64,000 bases of DNA from Tropicibacter alexandrii (lineage in GTDB: Bacteria > Pseudomonadota > Alphaproteobacteria > Rhodobacterales > Rhodobacteraceae), in NCBI RefSeq assembly GCF_003667315.2, contig NZ_RCTZ02000005.1, forward strand, positions 62,001-126,000, in the 5' to 3' direction. A program made the position numbers and the translations under genes. This document shows, in pieces, positions 10,385-20,154 of the stretch (positions are counted from its first letter, which is position 1; the number at the start of each line of letters is the position of its first letter). Below the pieces are notes generated by a model. That model saw only the letters and a list, made by a program, of their open reading frames with translations, did not search any database and was not told the origin of the DNA.

Positions 10385-11143
10385 ATGACGGTTCAAGCTC
10401 AGCAATTCACGGTGCGGCTGGCGCGGGATGCGGCGGACCTGCACGCCGTGCAGCGCCTGCGATACGAGGTCTTCGTCGAGGAACTGGGCGGCGATGGCGA
10501 TCTGGTCGATCATGCGGCACGGCTGGAGCGTGACCGGTTCGATCCTTTCGCCGATCACCTGCTGGTGTCGGACCCGATGCGGGACGGCGCGGTCGTGGGC
10601 ACCTATCGCCTGATGCGCGCCGATCAGGCTGCGCGGGCGGGCGGCTTCTATACCGAGGGCGAATACGACCTCGATCCGCTGCACCGGTCCGGGCGCAGGC
10701 TGCTGGAACTGGGGCGCTCCTGCCTGCATGCGGATTATCGCGGCGGCGGGGTGATGTTTCAGTTGTGGCAGGGGCTTGCGGCTTATGTGCTGGATCACGG
10801 GATCGAGGTGCTGTTCGGCACGGCGTCCTTCCACGGCACGGATGTGGCGCGCATCGCGCAGCCGCTGGCCTTTTTGCATCACCGCCATCTTGCCCCCGAG
10901 GGGCTGCGCGTCCGGGCGCGCGCCTATCAGGAGATGGACCTGATGCCCGAGGACCGGATCGACCGCGCCGCCGCGATGCGGGACATGCCGGCGCTGATCA
11001 AGGCCTATCTGCGGCTCGGCGGTTGCGTGGGCGAGGGGGCGTTTGTCGATCATGCCTTCAACACCACGGATGTCTGCCTTGTCATGGACACGGCGCGCAT
11101 GAACGCGCGGCAGCGCGACATGTATACGGGTGGGCGCGCATGA
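10385..11143 (+). CDS. olsB: Ornithine-ACP N-acyltransferase (lyso-ornithine lipid synthase)
   Basis: 252 residues in the GNAT-like acyl-homoserine-lactone-synthase-like fold: LRYEVFVEELGGDG near the start, then GTYRLMR and LELGRSCLHADYRGG in the centre. This is the OlsB pattern. It transfers a 3-hydroxyacyl chain from ACP to ornithine. AGGAGG precedes ATG 10385. The next gene overlaps by ATGA and supplies the second acylation, so the pair should make phosphorus-free ornithine lipids. Confidence 0.9.
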   Translation: MTVQAQQFTVRLARDAADLHAVQRLRYEVFVEELGGDGDLVDHAARLERDRFDPFADHLLVSDPMRDGAVVGTYRLMRADQAARAGGFYTEGEYDLDPLHRSGRRLLELGRSCLHADYRGGGVMFQLWQGLAAYVLDHGIEVLFGTASFHGTDVARIAQPLAFLHHRHLAPEGLRVRARAYQEMDLMPEDRIDRAAAMRDMPALIKAYLRLGGCVGEGAFVDHAFNTTDVCLVMDTARMNARQRDMYTGGRA

Positions 11144-11976
11144 GCACGTGGGACGGGGACACGCCGCATCCTGTCTTTGCCGTGACGCCGATGGGTTGGG
11201 TGCTGGTGGCGCTGCGTCTGCCGGTGATTGCGGTGGTGAATTTCGGCGGGCTCGCGCTGCTGTTGCTGGTGCGGCTGGTGGAAAAACCGATCTGCGGCAT
11301 GGATCGCCCCGTGACCCCATGGATCACGCAAGCCGTCTGCCGCACCACGTTGCGCGTGATGGGGCTGAAGGTCCGGATGCGCGGCCCGCGCATGAAGGGG
11401 CCGGGGGCAGTGGTGGCCAACCATTCGTCCTGGCTGGACATCTTCGTGCTCAACAGCCGCAAGAACGTCTATTTCGTCGCCAAGGAAGAGGTCGCCGGCT
11501 GGGCCGGGATCGGTTGGCTGGCGCGGGCCACGGGGACACTGTTCATCAAGCGCGACCGGCGCGAGGCGCAGGCGCAGACCCGCGCCTTCGAAGAGCGGCT
11601 CTTGCACGGGCACCGGCTGTTGTTTTTCCCCGAGGGCACCTCGACCGACAACCAGCGCGTCTTGCCGTTCAAGACGACGCTGTTCGCGGCGTTCTTGACC
11701 GACGGGCTGCGGGATCGTTTGCAGGTGCAGGCGGTCAGCGTGGTCTACCAAGCCCCGCCGGGCAAGGAGCCGTATTTCTACGGCTGGTGGGGGGGCGCGG
11801 ATTTCGCGCCGTCGCTGATCCTGATGCTGGCGCAAACGCGGCACGGCTCGGTGACGCTGATCTATCACGACCCGATCCGCGTGGCAGATGTGCCGGACCG
11901 CAAGGCCTTGGCACAACGGTTGGAAATGCAGGTGCGCGGCGGGTTCGACACGGCCCGGATCGAGGCTATGGGCTAG
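11140..11976 (+). CDS. olsA: Lyso-ornithine lipid O-acyltransferase (PlsC family)
   Basis: 278 residues from ATG 11140, which overlaps the olsB stop. An N-terminal membrane segment (VLVALRLPVIAVVNFGGLAL) is followed by the PlsC motifs NHSSWLD (HX4D), FIKRDRR and FFPEGTS. It completes ornithine lipids by O-acylation; lysophosphatidate acylation is the alternative, but pairing with olsB favours OlsA. A longer upstream frame overlaps olsB and is rejected. Confidence 0.9.
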   Translation: MSTWDGDTPHPVFAVTPMGWVLVALRLPVIAVVNFGGLALLLLVRLVEKPICGMDRPVTPWITQAVCRTTLRVMGLKVRMRGPRMKGPGAVVANHSSWLDIFVLNSRKNVYFVAKEEVAGWAGIGWLARATGTLFIKRDRREAQAQTRAFEERLLHGHRLLFFPEGTSTDNQRVLPFKTTLFAAFLTDGLRDRLQVQAVSVVYQAPPGKEPYFYGWWGGADFAPSLILMLAQTRHGSVTLIYHDPIRVADVPDRKALAQRLEMQVRGGFDTARIEAMG

Positions 11977-11984
11977 GTCGGGCG

Positions 11985-12005
11985 GTCCCGGGTCAAGCCC
12001 GGGAC
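11985..12005. terminator. Bidirectional terminator-like hairpin
   Basis: GTCCCGGG-TCAAG-CCCGGGAC is a perfect 8-bp stem in the 33-base gap between the convergent olsA and thiE-like genes. There is no T-tract on either side. Confidence 0.55.
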
Positions 12006-12009
12006 GGGG

Positions 12010-12627
12010 TCAGCCCATCGCTGCGCGGAAGGCCTGCAAGGTGGCGAGCGGGTCGTCGCTGTTCCAGATTTCCTCGCCGATGGCGAAGAAATCGGTCACG
12101 GGGGCGAGGTCGCGGATCAACTCTTCGGTCAGGCCGCCCTCGGCGACGACGGGGACTTCGATCATCTCGGACCACCATTGGAACAGGTCGCGTTCCGCCA
12201 GTTCGCCATCACCCAAGGCACCCGAGACCGGGCCGAACGCCACGTAATCTGCACCGAACTCGCCCGCTTCCATGCCGGAATGGCGCGACTGGCCGCACCA
12301 GCTGCCGACGATGGCATCGGGGCCAAGCTCCTTGCGGGCGCTGCGCACCGAGCGCTGTCCATCCAGCAGGTGTACGCCGTCGAGGCCGAGCCGTTGCGCC
12401 AGCACCACATGCGTGTCGATCACCAGCGCCACGTCGTGGCGATGGGCGACCTCGCGCACAGCATCGGCGGCGCGCATCAGGCGGTCCTCGTCACGGGTGG
12501 CGAGACTCAGGCGCAGGCAGGCGATCTCGACCGTGTCCAGAACGCCCGACAAGGTGGCGGGGAAGGACCCCAGCTCGAAATCCGGCGGGGTCACGAGGTA
12601 GATCTGCGGGGCGTCTTCGGTGGCCAT
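12010..12627 (-). CDS. thiE: Thiamine-phosphate synthase family protein
   Basis: 205 residues forming a ThiE/TenI-type TIM barrel: IYLVTPPDFELG start, then GLDGVHLLDGQRS, GADYVAFGPVSG and VVAEGGLTEELI. ThiE joins the pyrimidine and thiazole phosphates of thiamine. Some phosphate-site residues look changed (no clear Ser/Thr-rich loop), and no other thi gene is nearby, so a TenI-like or divergent role is possible. It converges on olsA. Confidence 0.72.
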   Translation of the reverse strand: MATEDAPQIYLVTPPDFELGSFPATLSGVLDTVEIACLRLSLATRDEDRLMRAADAVREVAHRHDVALVIDTHVVLAQRLGLDGVHLLDGQRSVRSARKELGPDAIVGSWCGQSRHSGMEAGEFGADYVAFGPVSGALGDGELAERDLFQWWSEMIEVPVVAEGGLTEELIRDLAPVTDFFAIGEEIWNSDDPLATLQAFRAAMG

Positions 12628-12717
12628 GGTCGTGCTCCTGTCTCGGAGACGCGTGATAGCGTGGATATTCCGGTTTGACCATAAGGATTTGTGGCGGGTG
12701 CGGACGCCTGCGGCGCG

Positions 12718-12738
12718 GGTATTTGGACCAAGAAGAAG
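12718..12738 (-). repeat. Dispersed intergenic repeat, partial copy (module 1)
   Basis: Read on the minus strand, CTTCTTCTTGGTCCAAATACC matches module 1 of the element at 28056. It lies in the gap between the divergent thiE-like and TrmJ-like genes. A GGGGC palindrome is not clear here. Confidence 0.5.
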
Positions 12739-12801
12739 CGAGGAGGGGCTTGCAAGGCGGGCAGGGGGCGCTTAGGCGGGGCCTTGGTTTGATGGAGACG
12801 G

Positions 12802-13548
12802 ATGATGGCGACGGGTGTTCCCCAACCGGCTTTCGTGCTGGTGCGACCGCAGATGGGCGAGAATATCGGCGCGGCGGCGCGGGCGATGTGGAATTTCGGC
12901 TTGGACCGGATGCGGATCGTGGCACCTCGGGACGGCTGGCCGAACCCCAAGGCCGTAGCGATGTCGTCCGGTGCCGGGCGGCTTTTGGACGAGGCGGTTC
13001 TGGCCGATGATCTTCCCGGCGCGCTGTCCGATTGCACCTATGTCATGGCCACCACGGCCCGGCCGCGCGACATGACCAAGACCGTGTTCACACCCGAACA
13101 GGCGATGATCGAGGCGCGCACCCGGATTGCGCGCGGCGAGAAGGTGGCGGTGCTGTTCGGACCCGAACGCGCGGGCCTTGAGAATGACGATATCAGCCGG
13201 GCCAATGCGATCATCTCGGTGCCGGTCAACCCAAGCTTTGCCTCGCTCAACCTTGGGCAATGCGTGCTGCTGTGTGCCTATGAATGGATGCGCGTCAGCG
13301 GCGAGTCTGTCCCGGTGCAGGAGGTCATGGCCGGGACGGAATTCGCCAACCATGACGAGATCGAGCATCTGGCGCGGCATTACGAGGACCGGATGGAGGA
13401 GGCGGGCTTCTTCTTTCCGGATCACAAGGTCGCCGCGATGAAGATCAACCTGCGCAACATGTGGTCGCGCCTGCCGCTGACCCGCGCCGACGTACAGATG
13501 CTGCATGGCATGATGCGCCAGATCGTACGCTGGAAGAATAAAGGCTGA
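12802..13548 (+). CDS. trmJ: SPOUT RNA 2'-O-methyltransferase, TrmJ-like
   Basis: 248 residues. The SPOUT domain has its three motifs: RPQMGENIGAAARAMWNFGL near residue 14, LFGPERAGLEND in the middle and the knot segment NPSFASLNLGQCVLL. TrmJ methylates the ribose of tRNA position 32; the C-terminal helical part (about 170-248) is of the TrmJ type, although substrate can differ among these enzymes. ATG at 12802 or 12805 is possible. Its 3' end converges with the SH3 gene. Confidence 0.88.
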   Translation: MMATGVPQPAFVLVRPQMGENIGAAARAMWNFGLDRMRIVAPRDGWPNPKAVAMSSGAGRLLDEAVLADDLPGALSDCTYVMATTARPRDMTKTVFTPEQAMIEARTRIARGEKVAVLFGPERAGLENDDISRANAIISVPVNPSFASLNLGQCVLLCAYEWMRVSGESVPVQEVMAGTEFANHDEIEHLARHYEDRMEEAGFFFPDHKVAAMKINLRNMWSRLPLTRADVQMLHGMMRQIVRWKNKG

Positions 13549-13625
13549 CGAAAAAGCGGACCACCACGATGGGTGATCCGCAGTCGGCCGTGCCGGTCAG
13601 GGAGGAGAAAACCGGCAGGGGAAAT

Positions 13626-13952
13626 TCAGTAGCCGTAGCCATTGTTGTAATGCTTCTTGTAGGGCTTCTTCTTGTAGGTCGGCTTCGGCGCGTAATGGCA
13701 GGAATGGCCGCTCAGGTACTGGGCCGACACCCAGTAGTAGTTGTGCTTGTAGGCGACCTTGGCCCAGCCCCACTTTTGGGCGACCACATGCACCGGGGTG
13801 CAGGGGTTGAAGGTGCCGATCACGTGGTAGTTGGTGCCGGGGCCGGAGCGCGCGTTCAGATGGACATTGCCGACATAAGCCTGCGTGGCGGCGGCGGCCG
13901 AAGCGGACAGGGCGGAGGCGGCGAGGATGGCGGCTGCAATGAACTTTTTCAT
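13626..13952 (-). CDS. Small secreted SH3b-domain protein
   Basis: 108 residues. A clear signal peptide (KKFIAAAILAASALSASAAAA) leads into a bacterial SH3 domain of about 50 residues (VHLNARSGPGTNYHVIGTFN), with two Cys that may pair, and a Lys/Tyr/Asn-rich tail (YKKKPYKKHYNNGYGY). Such domains often bind peptidoglycan. The basic tail may hold the protein to the envelope. It stands alone; the promoter region is the gap before ctaA. Confidence 0.8.
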   Translation of the reverse strand: MKKFIAAAILAASALSASAAAATQAYVGNVHLNARSGPGTNYHVIGTFNPCTPVHVVAQKWGWAKVAYKHNYYWVSAQYLSGHSCHYAPKPTYKKKPYKKHYNNGYGY

Positions 13953-14170
13953 GGGTCTGTTCCTTTTGGGGCAAGGGCTTGGGAAGAAGGATCGTGTCGT
14001 TGAACTTGTGCCCTCAATCTACGTCTCACAGCCCCGGCGCATAAGTCCGGAAACCATTACTGAGGTATTCCTGACCCTGCGGACCCCGCGCCAAGCGCAG
14101 GACGCCGTGTCGCATCCGCTTGAAGCGGGCGGGGCGCGGCACTAGTGTCCGCCTGAAATTGGAGACCAAG

Positions 14171-15319
14171 ATGGCCGAGAAACGCAAACTCTTCGAAGAG
14201 GTCACAGAGACGGGCAAGCCGGTGGCACCGGCGCGCGGGGGCATGATCGACGCGGGCAAACGCGGCGCGCGGGGCGCGATCCGCGTGTGGCTGATGGTGC
14301 TGTTCGTCATGGTGGTGGTGATGATCGCGGTGGGCGGATTGACGCGCCTGACCGATAGCGGCCTGTCGATCACCGAATGGCGTCCCGTCACCGGCGCGCT
14401 GCCACCGATGAGCGACGCCGCCTGGCAGGAGGAATTCGACAAGTACCGTCAGATCCCGGAATACCAGTTGCAGAACAAGGGCATGAGCCTGTCCGAGTTC
14501 CAGTTCATCTACTGGTGGGAATGGGGCCATCGGCAGCTGGGCCGGACCATCGGCCTTGTCTGGGCGCTGGGGTTCTTTGGCTTTCTGGCGGCGCGCAAGA
14601 TCCCCACGGGCTGGACGGGCCGCCTGTTCGGCATCGGCGTTCTGGGTGGGCTGCAAGGGGCCGTGGGCTGGTGGATGGTGTCCTCGGGTCTGGGCGGAGA
14701 GATGCTGGACGTGGCCTCCTATCGGCTGGCGACCCATCTGGGGCTGGCCTTCGTGATCCTCGGCTTCATCGCTTGGTATGTCTACGCGCTGGGGCGCGAG
14801 GAACGCGACCTGATGCAGGCGCGGCGCAGCGCCGAGCCCAAGCTGTTTTCGATGTCTACGGGCCTGTTGCACTTCACCTTCCTGCAAATCCTGCTGGGGG
14901 CGCTGGTGGCCGGGATCGATGCGGGGCGCAGCTACAATGACTGGCCCTTGATGGCAGGAGGCATCTTTCCGCCCTATCCGTTCGATATCGAGCCGGTCTG
15001 GCGCAATTTCTTCGAGAATGCCGGGTTGGTGCAGTTCATGCACCGGGTCGCGGGCTACTTGCTGTTCGTCTTTGGCATCGTCGTCTGGCTGCGGGCGCGC
15101 AAGTCGCCGAACAGCGACACCCGGTTCCGTTTCAACGCGGTCTTTGCCATGCTGGTCCTGCAGATGGTGCTGGGCATCGTGACCGTGCTTTATCTTGCGC
15201 CTTGGCAGATCGCCATCGTGCACCAGTTCGGGGCGGTCGTGCTCTGGGCGCTGATCCTGCGGGCGCGCTTTGCCGCCCGTTATCCTGTTCCGCAATCGAT
15301 CCGGGGGAAGACCGCATGA
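14171..15319 (+). CDS. ctaA: Heme A synthase
   Basis: 382 residues from ATG 14171, with GGAG 6 bases upstream. Eight hydrophobic segments are visible, with conserved heme-ligand His residues in the type-2 CtaA pattern: GGLTRLTDSGLSITEWRPVTG, EWGHRQLGR, ATHLGLAF, MHRVAGY and IVHQFGA. It oxidises heme O to heme A for cytochrome aa3 oxidase. ctaB and the oxidase genes are not in the window. The next gene overlaps by ATGA, so the two are co-translated. Confidence 0.95.
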   Translation: MAEKRKLFEEVTETGKPVAPARGGMIDAGKRGARGAIRVWLMVLFVMVVVMIAVGGLTRLTDSGLSITEWRPVTGALPPMSDAAWQEEFDKYRQIPEYQLQNKGMSLSEFQFIYWWEWGHRQLGRTIGLVWALGFFGFLAARKIPTGWTGRLFGIGVLGGLQGAVGWWMVSSGLGGEMLDVASYRLATHLGLAFVILGFIAWYVYALGREERDLMQARRSAEPKLFSMSTGLLHFTFLQILLGALVAGIDAGRSYNDWPLMAGGIFPPYPFDIEPVWRNFFENAGLVQFMHRVAGYLLFVFGIVVWLRARKSPNSDTRFRFNAVFAMLVLQMVLGIVTVLYLAPWQIAIVHQFGAVVLWALILRARFAARYPVPQSIRGKTA

Positions 15320-16791
15320 GTGCGTTTGACGAGTTGATGACCTTCCAGCGCGACACCGAGGCGCTGGCCCAGATCGCCGGTCGCTTGAGCTGGGATCAGG
15401 AAACCATGATGCCGCGCGGTGCTGCCGATCAGCGCAGCGACGAGCGCGCCGCGATGGAGGCGGTCTTGCACCAGCGCCGCGTCAGCCCGCGCATCGGCGA
15501 GTGGCTGGCCGCCATCGATGAAGGCGGGCTCGATGACGTGGCCAAGGCCCAGTTGCGCCATATCCGTCGTGCGCATGACCGCGCGACGCGCGTGCCTGAA
15601 CGGCTGGCCTCGGCCATCGCCCGGAAGGTCAGCCAAGCGCATGTGATCTGGGCCGAGGCGCGCGCCGATGACGATTTCGCCGCCTTCGCGCCGACCCTGA
15701 GCGAGATCATCGCGCTGCGTCAGGAAGAGGGCGCCGCGCTGGCCGATGGTGGCAGCGTCTATGACGCTTTGCTCGACGATTACGAGCCGGGCGCCAAGGC
15801 GGCCGATCTCGAGGCTATGTTCGGCGCGCTGCGTCCGCGCCTCGTGGCGCTGCGCGAGGCCGTGCTGGCGCAACCTGCAAAGGCTGGTGTGCAGGGCACC
15901 TTCGACGAGCATGGTCAGATGAAGCTGGCCCGGACTCTGGCCCGGACCTTTGGCTATGACCTGAAACGCGGGCGCGTCGACAAAGCCGTGCATCCCTTCA
16001 GTTCAGGCAGCGGCGACGATGTGCGCATCACCACGCGGACCAATGCACTCGATCCGTTCAACTGCTTTTACTCGACGATCCACGAGGTCGGCCATGCGAG
16101 CTATGAGCAGAATATCGACCCGGCCTATCGCCTGACGCCGCTGGGCGGGGGCGTGTCGATGGGCGTGCATGAAAGCCAGAGCCGGATCTACGAAAACCAG
16201 TTGGGTCGCTCGCGCGCGTTTACCGGCTGGCTCTTCGGGCAGATGCGCGACACGTTCGGCGATTTCGGGATTGCGGATGAGGAGGCGTTCTATGCCGCCG
16301 TCAATCAGGTCAAGAATGGCTATATCCGCACCGAGGCGGATGAATTGCAGTATAACCTGCATGTGCTGTTGCGCTTCGATCTGGAACGCGCCCTGATCGC
16401 GGGTGATCTGGCCGTGGGCGATCTGGAAACCGCGTGGAACGACCGCTTCGCGGCGGATTTCGGATTTGCGGTGGACAAGCCGTCGAACGGGGTCCTTCAG
16501 GACGTGCACTGGTCGGCGGGCCTGTTCGGCTATTTCCCGACCTATTCGCTGGGCAATGTCTATGCGGGCTGCCTGCATCAGGCGCTGCGGGTGGCGGTGC
16601 CTGACCTCGATGATCAGCTGTCCCGGGGCGATACGACAGCCGCTACCACGTGGCTGAAGTCGACCCTTCAGACCCATGGCGGGCGCTTTACGCCGCGCGA
16701 GGTGATCGAAAGGGCCAGCGGCGCGGCTCCGTCCGAGGCACCGCTGCTGGACTATCTCGAAGAGAAGTTCCGCGACCTCTACGACCTTTAA
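15316..16791 (+). CDS. M32 (Taq-type) metallocarboxypeptidase
   Basis: 491 residues from ATG 15316, overlapping the ctaA stop. The zinc motif HEVGH is at 256-260, and the third ligand Glu is in GVHESQSRIYEN. The M32 features RTNALDPFNCFYSTIHE, VKNGYIRTEADELQYNLHV and QDVHWSAGLFGYFPTYSLGN are present. It trims C-terminal residues of peptides in the cytoplasm. It has no functional link to ctaA, but the pairing suggests one transcript. A frame starting upstream at 15202 is out of place. Confidence 0.95.
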   Translation: MSAFDELMTFQRDTEALAQIAGRLSWDQETMMPRGAADQRSDERAAMEAVLHQRRVSPRIGEWLAAIDEGGLDDVAKAQLRHIRRAHDRATRVPERLASAIARKVSQAHVIWAEARADDDFAAFAPTLSEIIALRQEEGAALADGGSVYDALLDDYEPGAKAADLEAMFGALRPRLVALREAVLAQPAKAGVQGTFDEHGQMKLARTLARTFGYDLKRGRVDKAVHPFSSGSGDDVRITTRTNALDPFNCFYSTIHEVGHASYEQNIDPAYRLTPLGGGVSMGVHESQSRIYENQLGRSRAFTGWLFGQMRDTFGDFGIADEEAFYAAVNQVKNGYIRTEADELQYNLHVLLRFDLERALIAGDLAVGDLETAWNDRFAADFGFAVDKPSNGVLQDVHWSAGLFGYFPTYSLGNVYAGCLHQALRVAVPDLDDQLSRGDTTAATTWLKSTLQTHGGRFTPREVIERASGAAPSEAPLLDYLEEKFRDLYDL

Positions 16792-17138
16792 AGAAGGGCC
16801 ATGCGTTCCGCCCGTTCCGTGTCTGGGAATGGGCGGTACAACCCGAAATCGGCGGTCAGGATCTGTTCGTGGACGGCGCGGTACAAGGCGTCGATCGTGT
16901 CGTCATGCCGCCCCAACGTGCGAAAGGCCTGATCCAACTGGGTCAGGTCCTTGACCTCGATCTGCAGCAGGAAATCACGGTGGCGATCCGAGGCAAGGTT
17001 CAGCTTGCGCCGGTATAGCGTCCAAGCCTTTATCACGCCGGATTGCATGAGATGGGACATCCAGTCCTCGCAGGCCTTGGCGAAAACCAACGCGCGGGCG
17101 TCATTCTTCAGGTCGATGGAGCAGGTATACAGGTTCAT
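16788..17138 (-). CDS. Small protein of unknown function
   Basis: 116 residues, beginning MNLYTCSIDLKNDARALVF. It looks like a compact alpha/beta fold (ferredoxin-like or dimeric-barrel type by strand/helix pattern). I do not recognise a function; similar proteins occur in Rhodobacterales. GGAGGA lies 8 bases before the AUG, but both are inside a perfect 11-bp hairpin (see 17136-17170), which suggests translational control. A longer frame from 17282 has no start signal. Its stop shares TTTAAA with the convergent M32 gene. Confidence 0.7.
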   Translation of the reverse strand: MNLYTCSIDLKNDARALVFAKACEDWMSHLMQSGVIKAWTLYRRKLNLASDRHRDFLLQIEVKDLTQLDQAFRTLGRHDDTIDALYRAVHEQILTADFGLYRPFPDTERAERMALL

Positions 17139-17170
17139 GGCACGATTCCTCCGCAAGGGATCGTGCCATG
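17136..17170 (-). promoter_or_regulatory. Hairpin enclosing Shine-Dalgarno and start codon
   Basis: On the mRNA strand CATGGCACGAT and ATCGTGCCATG form a perfect 11-bp stem around a 13-base loop. GGAGGA is in the loop and the true AUG (17138) is the end of the 3' arm. The 5' arm also contains an out-of-frame AUG. Possible meanings: translation repression relieved by a ligand, protein or heat, or a DNA dyad for a repressor. Confidence 0.6.
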
Positions 17171-17209
17171 AGATGTCTTTCCGTCCGATTAAGAGGCAAG
17201 GGGCCAAAG

Positions 17210-17232
17210 TAGGATGGGTTAAACCCATCCTA
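17210..17232 (-). terminator. Terminator-like inverted repeat after gyrA
   Basis: TAGGATGGGTT and AACCCATCCTA form an 11-bp stem with a very small centre, 8 bases past the gyrA stop. The T-tract is weak (ACTTTGG). Confidence 0.65.
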
Positions 17233-17239
17233 TCCCGGA

Positions 17240-19966
17240 TTATTCTTCTTCGCTGTCGTCCTCGCCCTGATCGGCGATCCAAGCCACGGACACCACCGTC
17301 TCACCAGCACCGGTGTTGAACACCTTCACGCCGCCGGCGCTGCGCGAGCGAAACGAAATGCCATCCACCGGCACCCGGATCGACTGGCCCGTCGAGGTGG
17401 CCAACATGATCTGGTCGTCGAGTTCCACCGGGAAGCTGGCCACGATGTCACCGCCGCGCATGGATTTCTCCCACGCGGTGACGCCCTGACCGCCACGCCC
17501 GCGCACCGGGTAGTCGTGGCTCGACGACAGCTTGCCAAGGCCACCGGCGGTGATCGTCAGGATCAGGTTCTCAGCCGCCGACATCTGAGCATAACGGTCC
17601 TGCGCGAGCGGCGCGTTTGCGTCGCCTTCCTCGTCCGAGGCATCCTCGTCGGTCAGACCAGCCATGGCGCGGCGCATCTTGAGATACGAGGCGCGTTCAT
17701 CGCTTTCGGCGTCGAAATGGCGGATGATCGACATGGACACGACCTCGTCGCCATTGTGCAGCCGGATGCCGCGCACCCCGGTCGAGGCGCGCGAGTTGAA
17801 CACCCGCACATCCGGCACGGGGAAGCGGATCGCCCGGCCCGAATTCGTCACCAGCATCACGTCGTCGTCTTCGGAACAGATGCGCGCGTTGATCAGGCGG
17901 GTGTTCTCATCCTCGCCCTCGAATTTCATCGCGATCTTGCCGTTGCGCATGACGTTGGTGAAATCCGACAGCCGATTGCGGCGAACGGACCCTTTGGAGG
18001 TCGCGAAGACGATCTGAAGATCGTCCCAGTCCTCTTCCGGGCGGTCCACCGGCATGATCGCGGCAATCGACACGCCCTGCGGGATCGGCAGGATGTTGAC
18101 GATCGCCTTGCCGCGCGACGCACGGCTGCCCAGCGGCAGACGCCATGTCTTGAGCTTGTAGACCATGCCATCGGTGGTGAAGAACAGCAGTTGCGTATGG
18201 GTGTTGGCGACGAACAGGGTCGTGACCGCGTCGTCCTCTTTCAAGCCACCGCCCGACAGCCCCTTGCCGCCGCGCTTTTGCGCGCGGAAATCGGCCAGCG
18301 CGGTGCGCTTGATATAGCCGCCAGCGGTAACGGTGACGACCATGTCCTCTTGTTCGATGAGATCCTCATCGTCCATGTCACCGGCCCAGTCGGTGATCTC
18401 GGTGCGGCGCGGCACGGCGAAATCACTGCGCACTTGCGTCAGCTCGTCCGAGATGATCGACATGATGCGTTCGCGCGAGGAGAGGATGTCGAGGTAGTCC
18501 TTGATCTTGGCGGCGAGGTCTTCGAGTTCGTCCGTGACTTCCTTGACCCCCAACTGGGTCAGGCGCTGCAGACGCAGGTCGAGGATCGCGCGGGCCTGCG
18601 TTTCGGACAGGTTATAGGTGCCGTCCTCGTTCGCCTTGTGGGTCGGATCGTCGATCAGGGCGATATAGGGCAGGATCTCATGCGCGGGCCAGCGCCGTTC
18701 CATCAGGCGGGTGCGGGCCTCGGCGGCATCGGCAGACGACCGGATCGTCGCCACGACCTCGTCCACGTTCGACACGGCCACGGCCAGACCACAGAGCACA
18801 TGGCTGCGCTCGCGCGCCTTGCGCAGCAGATAGGCGGTGCGGCGGGCGACGACATCTTCGCGGAAGTCGATGAAGGCGGTCAGAAAACCGCGCAGCGTCA
18901 GCTGTTCAGGGCGGCCACCGTTCAGCGCCAGCATGTTGCAGCCAAAGGAGGTCTGCATCGGGGTAAAGCGGTAAAGCTGGTTCAGCACCACCTCGGCCGT
19001 CGCGTCGCGCTTCAGCTCGATCACCACGCGCACGCCGTCGCGGTCGGATTCGTCCTGAACGTGGGCGATGCCCTCGATCTTTTTATCGCGGGCGGCCTCA
19101 GCGATCTTTTCGATCATCGTGGCCTTGTTCACCTGATAGGGGATTTCCTGGATGACGATGGCCCAGCGGTCCTTGCGGATCTCCTCGACCTTGGTCTTGG
19201 CGCGGATGATGACGCTGCCGCGCCCTTCCAGATAGGCCTTGCGCGCGCCAGACCGGCCAAGGATCACGCCGCCTGTCGGGAAGTCCGGCGCAGGGATGTA
19301 TTCGATCAGCTGTTCCGTCGACAGGTCGGGATTCTCGATCAGCGCCAGCGTCGCATCGACAACCTCGCCAAGGTTATGCGGCGGGATGCGCGTCGCCATG
19401 CCGACCGCGATGCCCTCGGCGCCGTTGACCAGCACGTTGGGATAGCGCGCGGGCAAAACCGTGGGCTCACGCTCCTTGCCGTCATAATTGTCCTGAAAGT
19501 CGACGGTTTCCTTGTCGATATCCGCCAGCAGCGCCAGCGCGGATTTCGCCAGACGGCTTTCGGTGTAACGCATTGCGGCGGGCGGATCGCCATCCATCGA
19601 GCCAAAGTTGCCCTGACCGTCGATCAAGGGCAGCGACATCGAGAAATCCTGCGCCATGCGCACCAGCGCGTCGTAAATCGCGCTGTCGCCATGCGGGTGA
19701 TAGTTGCCCATCACCTCGCCCACGGACTTCGCGGACTTGCGGTACGACTTGTCGGGCGTGTAACCGCCTTCATACATCGCATAAAGAATGCGCCGATGCA
19801 CAGGTTTCAGGCCATCGCGCAGATCGGGAATCGCACGGCTCACGATCACGCTCATGGCGTAGTCGAGATAGCTCGCCTTCATCTCATTTTCGATAGAGAT
19901 CGACGGACCGCGCGGGGTCGGCGGAATTTTCTCTTCGTTCTCAGGGGGTTCGGGCGTATCGCTCAC
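17240..19966 (-). CDS. gyrA: DNA gyrase subunit A
   Basis: 908 residues. The active-site Tyr is in AAMRYTE (about 134). The quinolone region [11 protein letters not shown] has Ser about 95 and Asp about 99, the unmutated state. The C-terminal beta-pinwheel has the GyrA box QKRGGKG, which marks gyrase rather than topoisomerase IV. Two acidic inserts occur near 790 ([10 protein letters not shown]) and at the C-terminus (GEDDSEEE). It cuts and rejoins DNA in the A2B2 gyrase complex. Monocistronic, with a hairpin after the stop. Confidence 0.98.
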   Translation of the reverse strand: MSDTPEPPENEEKIPPTPRGPSISIENEMKASYLDYAMSVIVSRAIPDLRDGLKPVHRRILYAMYEGGYTPDKSYRKSAKSVGEVMGNYHPHGDSAIYDALVRMAQDFSMSLPLIDGQGNFGSMDGDPPAAMRYTESRLAKSALALLADIDKETVDFQDNYDGKEREPTVLPARYPNVLVNGAEGIAVGMATRIPPHNLGEVVDATLALIENPDLSTEQLIEYIPAPDFPTGGVILGRSGARKAYLEGRGSVIIRAKTKVEEIRKDRWAIVIQEIPYQVNKATMIEKIAEAARDKKIEGIAHVQDESDRDGVRVVIELKRDATAEVVLNQLYRFTPMQTSFGCNMLALNGGRPEQLTLRGFLTAFIDFREDVVARRTAYLLRKARERSHVLCGLAVAVSNVDEVVATIRSSADAAEARTRLMERRWPAHEILPYIALIDDPTHKANEDGTYNLSETQARAILDLRLQRLTQLGVKEVTDELEDLAAKIKDYLDILSSRERIMSIISDELTQVRSDFAVPRRTEITDWAGDMDDEDLIEQEDMVVTVTAGGYIKRTALADFRAQKRGGKGLSGGGLKEDDAVTTLFVANTHTQLLFFTTDGMVYKLKTWRLPLGSRASRGKAIVNILPIPQGVSIAAIMPVDRPEEDWDDLQIVFATSKGSVRRNRLSDFTNVMRNGKIAMKFEGEDENTRLINARICSEDDDVMLVTNSGRAIRFPVPDVRVFNSRASTGVRGIRLHNGDEVVSMSIIRHFDAESDERASYLKMRRAMAGLTDEDASDEEGDANAPLAQDRYAQMSAAENLILTITAGGLGKLSSSHDYPVRGRGGQGVTAWEKSMRGGDIVASFPVELDDQIMLATSTGQSIRVPVDGISFRSRSAGGVKVFNTGAGETVVSVAWIADQGEDDSEEE

Positions 19967-20125
19967 GGTGCTGGCCTGCTTTTGTCTATGCCATATCTTG
20001 TTGGAAGCCTTATATCAGACCCAAGGGATTGCGTGCAATGGTGGGTCCAGGCGTCATTTTGGCAGCCATGAGTGTCGGCTGCTAACATACTGTTTTTATT
20101 GAAAAGTAAAGATTCGCTCGGCAGA

Positions 20126-20143
20126 CTTTTCTCATAAGAAAAG
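20126..20143. promoter_or_regulatory. Inverted repeat before usg
   Basis: CTTTTCT-CATA-AGAAAAG, a 7-bp dyad 11 bases before the usg start and next to its GAGG. It may be an operator or a leader hairpin. It is AT-rich relative to its surroundings. Confidence 0.4.
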
Positions 20144-20154
20144 CGAGGTGCGCA

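Noticed and set aside
11130-12656. 508-residue plus-strand frame over olsA and the thiE-like gene
   Set aside because: Crosses a convergent gene pair and a hairpin; no domain.
19640-19700. Quinolone-resistance change in gyrA
   Set aside because: The critical Ser and Asp positions are both unchanged.
17516-20071. 851-residue open frame opposite gyrA
   Set aside because: Shadow of gyrA; the product is rich in His, Arg and Gly with no domain.
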